Positions 41,076-43,491 of a stretch of 43,491 bases of DNA are shown here, one piece after another; positions within the stretch are counted from its first letter, which is position 1, and each line of letters begins with the position of its first letter. The notes under the pieces are model-generated. The model made no database searches. It saw only the letters and a program-made list of their open reading frames with translations, and had not been told where the DNA came from. The DNA lies in assembly GCA_018970895.1 (NCBI GenBank), contig JAGWVM010000011.1, positions 1 to 43,491 of the forward strand. Reading direction: 5' to 3'. Made by a program: the position numbers and the translations under genes. The DNA is from Lysobacteraceae bacterium. GTDB lineage: Bacteria > Pseudomonadota > Gammaproteobacteria > Xanthomonadales > Rhodanobacteraceae.

Positions 41076-41283
41076 TTGAGCTACCCCTTAGAGGTTGGGA
41101 CCACCCTCGACGGCACCAACGGGCTACCGGTTGCCGCCTCCTGCCATACGATCAACCCCCTCGTGCTTTGAGTGACGGGACGCTTTAGAGCCCGAGCACT
41201 TCCCGAACCTTTCAACATAATAGGCCGCGCCTGAAAACGTCCAGCGCGACGACTATCATTACTGATCAGTTTCGATCTTTTAA
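41076..41283. other. gap upstream of the NAD salvage promoter
   Basis: No supportable gene. It contains the leader of the opposing 202-residue gene and AT-richer sequence near 41210-41285. I found no terminator or repeat shared with the left island edge. Confidence 0.4.
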
Positions 41284-41311
41284 GTCAGCTCTGTGGCAGG
41301 TCATAGCTGAC
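41284..41311 (+). promoter_or_regulatory. candidate operator upstream of the NAD salvage operon
   Basis: A perfect 7-bp inverted repeat GTCAGCT-N14-AGCTGAC has half-site centres 21 bp apart, two helical turns, as expected for a dimeric regulator. It ends 2 bases before the -35 element. No regulator gene (for example NrtR or NadR) is visible in the window. Confidence 0.5.
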
Positions 41312-41313
41312 CA

Positions 41314-41342
41314 TTGACTTAGCCTACGGGCGGCGTAGCCTA
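41314..41342 (+). promoter_or_regulatory. promoter of the nadM-nadV operon with direct repeat
   Basis: TTGACT (41314-41319), a 16-bp spacer and TAGCCT (41336-41341). The heptamer TAGCCTA occurs twice, directly after the -35 (41320-41326) and at the -10 (41336-41342). The spacer also holds CTACG-GGCGG-CGTAG. The start codon is about 55 bases on. Confidence 0.5.
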
Positions 41343-41395
41343 TGTCTCAACTTCTGGGACAGACCCGGAAGACTCAACAACCGTGAGGGATTCTC

Positions 41396-42445
41396 ATGGA
41401 CTTCGACTACCTGGTCTTCATTGGCCGTTTCGAGCCCTTCCATATCGGGCATGCCGCCGTCGCTCGCCACGCGCTGAGCAAGGCGAAGAAGCTGATCTTC
41501 CTGATCGGCTCGGCTGACACCCCCCGCTCCATCCGTAATCCCTGGACCGTCGCCGAACGCTCGGTGATGATTCGTGCCGCGTTGGATGACGCCGCCGATC
41601 GCCTGATCACCCTGCCGCTGCGCGATCACCTCTACAACGAGGCGCAGTGGGTCGCGACCGTGCAGCGCAAGGTCAACGAGGCGATCCGCGAGGACGGCGG
41701 TTCGATGGATAGCCGGGTCGGCCTGATCGGTCAGGAGAAGGACGCCAGCAGCTACTACCTGCAGGAGTTTCCGCAGTGGCCGCTGGTCGATGTGCGCCAT
41801 ACCGAGACGCTGTCAGCCACCGAACTGCGCCGCTACCTGTTCGAGGCCGGCAAGCTCGACTTCCACGGCGGCCTGCTGATGCTCCGGAGCAATGTGCCGG
41901 GGCCGGTGTTCGAGATGCTTGAGGCATTCCGCAAGAACGGCGGTGCGTTCGAGCAGTTGCTCAACGAGTACCGCTTCATCGAGGACTACCGTGCCGGCTG
42001 GTCGGCCGCACCCTATGCACCGACCTTCGTCACCACCGATGCCGTGGTCGTGCACTCGGGCCACGTGCTGCTGGTGCGTCGCCGCTCGGAGCCCGGCAAG
42101 GGCTTGTGGGCGTTGCCCGGCGGCTTCATCAAGCCGGACGAGACGATCCTGACCAGCTGCTTGCGCGAGCTGCGCGAGGAGACCCGCCTGAAGATCCCGG
42201 TGCCGGTGCTGCGTGGTTCGCTCAAGAGCCAGCACGTCTTCGACCATCCGGATCGCTCGCTGCGAGGTCGCACGATTACCCACGCCTTCCACTTCGACTT
42301 CCCCACCGGGGAGCTGCCGCCCGTGAAGGGCGGCGACGACGCCGAGAAAGCGCGCTGGTTCCCGGTCAGCGAGGCGCTGGAGATGGGCCCGCAGCTGTTC
42401 GAAGACCACCTCTACATCCTGGAGTTCTTCCTCGGACGGGGCTGA
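41396..42445 (+). CDS. nadM: bifunctional NMN adenylyltransferase/Nudix hydrolase
   Basis: A 349-residue fusion. The N-terminal half is a NadM-type nucleotidyltransferase with GRFEPFHIGH (the HxGH site) and the later TLSATELRRYLF (in the ISSTxxR position), which makes NAD+ from NMN and ATP. The C-terminal half (about 200-349) is a Nudix domain with the box GFIKPDE...RELREET, usually an ADP-ribose pyrophosphatase that recycles NAD breakdown products. Known in Synechocystis and Francisella. GAGGGA lies 6 bases before ATG 41396. nadV follows after 62 bases. Confidence 0.95.
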   Translation: MDFDYLVFIGRFEPFHIGHAAVARHALSKAKKLIFLIGSADTPRSIRNPWTVAERSVMIRAALDDAADRLITLPLRDHLYNEAQWVATVQRKVNEAIREDGGSMDSRVGLIGQEKDASSYYLQEFPQWPLVDVRHTETLSATELRRYLFEAGKLDFHGGLLMLRSNVPGPVFEMLEAFRKNGGAFEQLLNEYRFIEDYRAGWSAAPYAPTFVTTDAVVVHSGHVLLVRRRSEPGKGLWALPGGFIKPDETILTSCLRELREETRLKIPVPVLRGSLKSQHVFDHPDRSLRGRTITHAFHFDFPTGELPPVKGGDDAEKARWFPVSEALEMGPQLFEDHLYILEFFLGRG

Positions 42446-42507
42446 TTCCCCCGTCTTCCCGCCGGCGGATAGACCGCCGGTTCACCTGACGCGAAGGAGC
42501 TTCCGTC

Positions 42508-43491
42508 ATGCACTACTTCAACAATCTTCTCCTCAACACCGACAGCTACAAGGCCAGCCACTGGCTGCAGTACCCGCCCGGTACCGACCAGACCTTCTTC
42601 TACGTCGAGTCGCGCGGCGGCGAGTACGACAAGACGGTGTTCTTCGGCCTGCAGGCCATCCTCAAGGAATACCTCAGCGCTCCGGTCACCCACGCCGATG
42701 TGGATGAGGCGCGCGGCTTCTTCGCCGCGCACGGCGAACCTTTCAACGAGGCCGGGTGGCGCCGCATCGTCGACGTCCATGGCGGACGGCTGCCGCTGCG
42801 CATCCGCGCGGTGCCCGAAGGCAGCGTGGTGCCCACCCATCAGGCCCTCGTCACCCTCGAGTCGACCGACCCGGACGCCTTTTGGCTGCCGAGCTACCTG
42901 GAAACCCTGCTGCTTCGCCTGTGGTACCCGGTGACGGTCGCCACGGTCAGCTGGCACGTGAAGCAGACCCTGCGCACCTACCTGGAGAAGACCAGCGATG
43001 CGCCAGACGAGCAGCTGCCGTTCAAGCTGCACGACTTCGGCGCTCGCGGAGTCTCCAGCGCCGAGTCGGCCGCACTGGGCGGCATGGCGCATCTGGTGAA
43101 CTTCCAGGGCAGCGATACGGTGTCAGGCGTACTGGCGGCGAAGCGCTACTACGGCGCCCCGATGGCCGGGTTCTCGATCCCCGCCGCCGAGCACAGCACG
43201 ATCACCAGCTGGGGCCGCGACCGCGAGGTGGACGCGTTCCGCAACATGCTGACCCAGTTCGGCAAGCCCGGCGCGCTGCTGGCCGTGGTATCGGACAGCT
43301 ACGACATCTACCGGGCGATCGACGAGCACTGGGGCAAGACCCTCAAGGACGAGGTGATCCGCTCGGGCGCCACGGTGGTGATCCGCCCCGACTCGGGCGA
43401 TCCGGTGGAGGTGGTGCATGAGTGCCTGGTGCGCCTGGACGCCGCCTTCGGCAGCACGGTGAACAGCAAGGGCTACAAGGTGCTCAACCAC
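42508..43491 (+). CDS. nadV: nicotinamide phosphoribosyltransferase, partial at window edge
   Basis: The first 328 residues of NadV/NAMPT, which makes NMN from nicotinamide and PRPP; the frame runs off the right edge. Visible family blocks are LLNTDSYKASHWLQYP at the start, YVESRGG, KLHDFGARGVSS with the catalytic-site region, SIPAAEHSTITSWG, VVSDSYDIYRAI and RPDSGDPV. ATG 42508 has AAGGAG 8 bases upstream. NadV supplies NMN to the NadM just upstream, so the pair is a complete two-step nicotinamide salvage route. In other hosts and in phages this pair restores NAD+. Confidence 0.95.
   Translation, partial: MHYFNNLLLNTDSYKASHWLQYPPGTDQTFFYVESRGGEYDKTVFFGLQAILKEYLSAPVTHADVDEARGFFAAHGEPFNEAGWRRIVDVHGGRLPLRIRAVPEGSVVPTHQALVTLESTDPDAFWLPSYLETLLLRLWYPVTVATVSWHVKQTLRTYLEKTSDAPDEQLPFKLHDFGARGVSSAESAALGGMAHLVNFQGSDTVSGVLAAKRYYGAPMAGFSIPAAEHSTITSWGRDREVDAFRNMLTQFGKPGALLAVVSDSYDIYRAIDEHWGKTLKDEVIRSGATVVIRPDSGDPVEVVHECLVRLDAAFGSTVNSKGYKVLNH

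Noticed and set aside
41344..41366. TGTCTCAACTTCTGGGACA as an insertion-sequence end
   Set aside because: It resembles the style of some IS3-family termini, but no second end, target duplication or transposase piece was found nearby.
34084..41395. Direct repeats marking integration ends of the island
   Set aside because: Comparison by eye of the two flanks showed no shared word longer than chance; no tRNA or integrase is present.

Overview
The window is a high-GC gammaproteobacterial chromosome segment, most likely from the Xanthomonadales and, as a best guess, Rhodanobacteraceae (Rhodanobacter/Dyella/Luteibacter-like). This rests on protein character (a phosphomannomutase/phosphoglucomutase with a long membrane-anchored N-terminus, a DUF4124 protein, FadI-type thiolase, SpeA/SpeE, AnmK/AmpG), on a tyrS gene next to an rRNA operon leader, and on base composition. 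No species call is possible from the sequence alone.

Positions 1-33.9 kb are dense, conserved core genome. The left edge is the leader of an rRNA operon reading leftwards out of the window: two tandem promoters and a boxA-like antitermination site. Then come tyrS; a peptidoglycan block (M23 endopeptidase, anmK, ampG, with a small ribbon-helix-helix-like gene between); xth, pyrE and a DUF4124 protein; the nucleotide/cofactor/sugar cluster coaBC-dut-algC; radC; argS with a SPOR-domain protein; an SDR; a bdhA-adc-patatin operon that would turn 3-hydroxybutyrate into acetoacetate and acetone; divergent polyamine genes speA and speE; a ParA-like ATPase, sixA, yceI and a lipoprotein phospholipase D; a FadI thiolase with a TonB-like protein; a GNAT; and ntrBC.

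The radC-argS gap holds what looks like an unannotated small RNA on the minus strand. Three consecutive hairpins are visible, two with loops carrying the same C-rich CCUCCCC (anti-Shine-Dalgarno) motif, and the last is a terminator with a GNRA-type loop and nine U residues. The architecture resembles the C-rich sX13-type sRNAs of Xanthomonadaceae. Two perfect DnaA-box consensus matches lie in the same gap.

From about 34.1 to 41.3 kb the character changes: lower GC, large gaps, a broken gene and unfamiliar ORFs. This looks like an accessory island inserted directly upstream of ntrB, where glnA or other nitrogen genes often sit. It holds a decayed metallo-beta-lactamase-fold gene, a 53-residue single-pass membrane protein with a very strong ribosome site followed by a 397-residue protein of unknown function, a glycine/alanine-rich glycine-zipper protein, an SF1 (UvrD-like) helicase with an N-terminal domain that reads like a RelE/HigB toxin fold, and an opposing 202-residue protein with a faint ADP-ribosyltransferase-like start. 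No integrase, transposase or att repeats were found. The gene mix would fit a defence-type island, but that is inference.

The right end is a nicotinamide salvage operon: a NadM-type NMN adenylyltransferase fused to a Nudix domain, then nicotinamide phosphoribosyltransferase (nadV, cut by the window edge). Its promoter region carries a perfect 7-bp inverted repeat and a direct repeat that look like operator sites. Together the two enzymes rebuild NAD+ from nicotinamide, which is notable beside a possible defence island.
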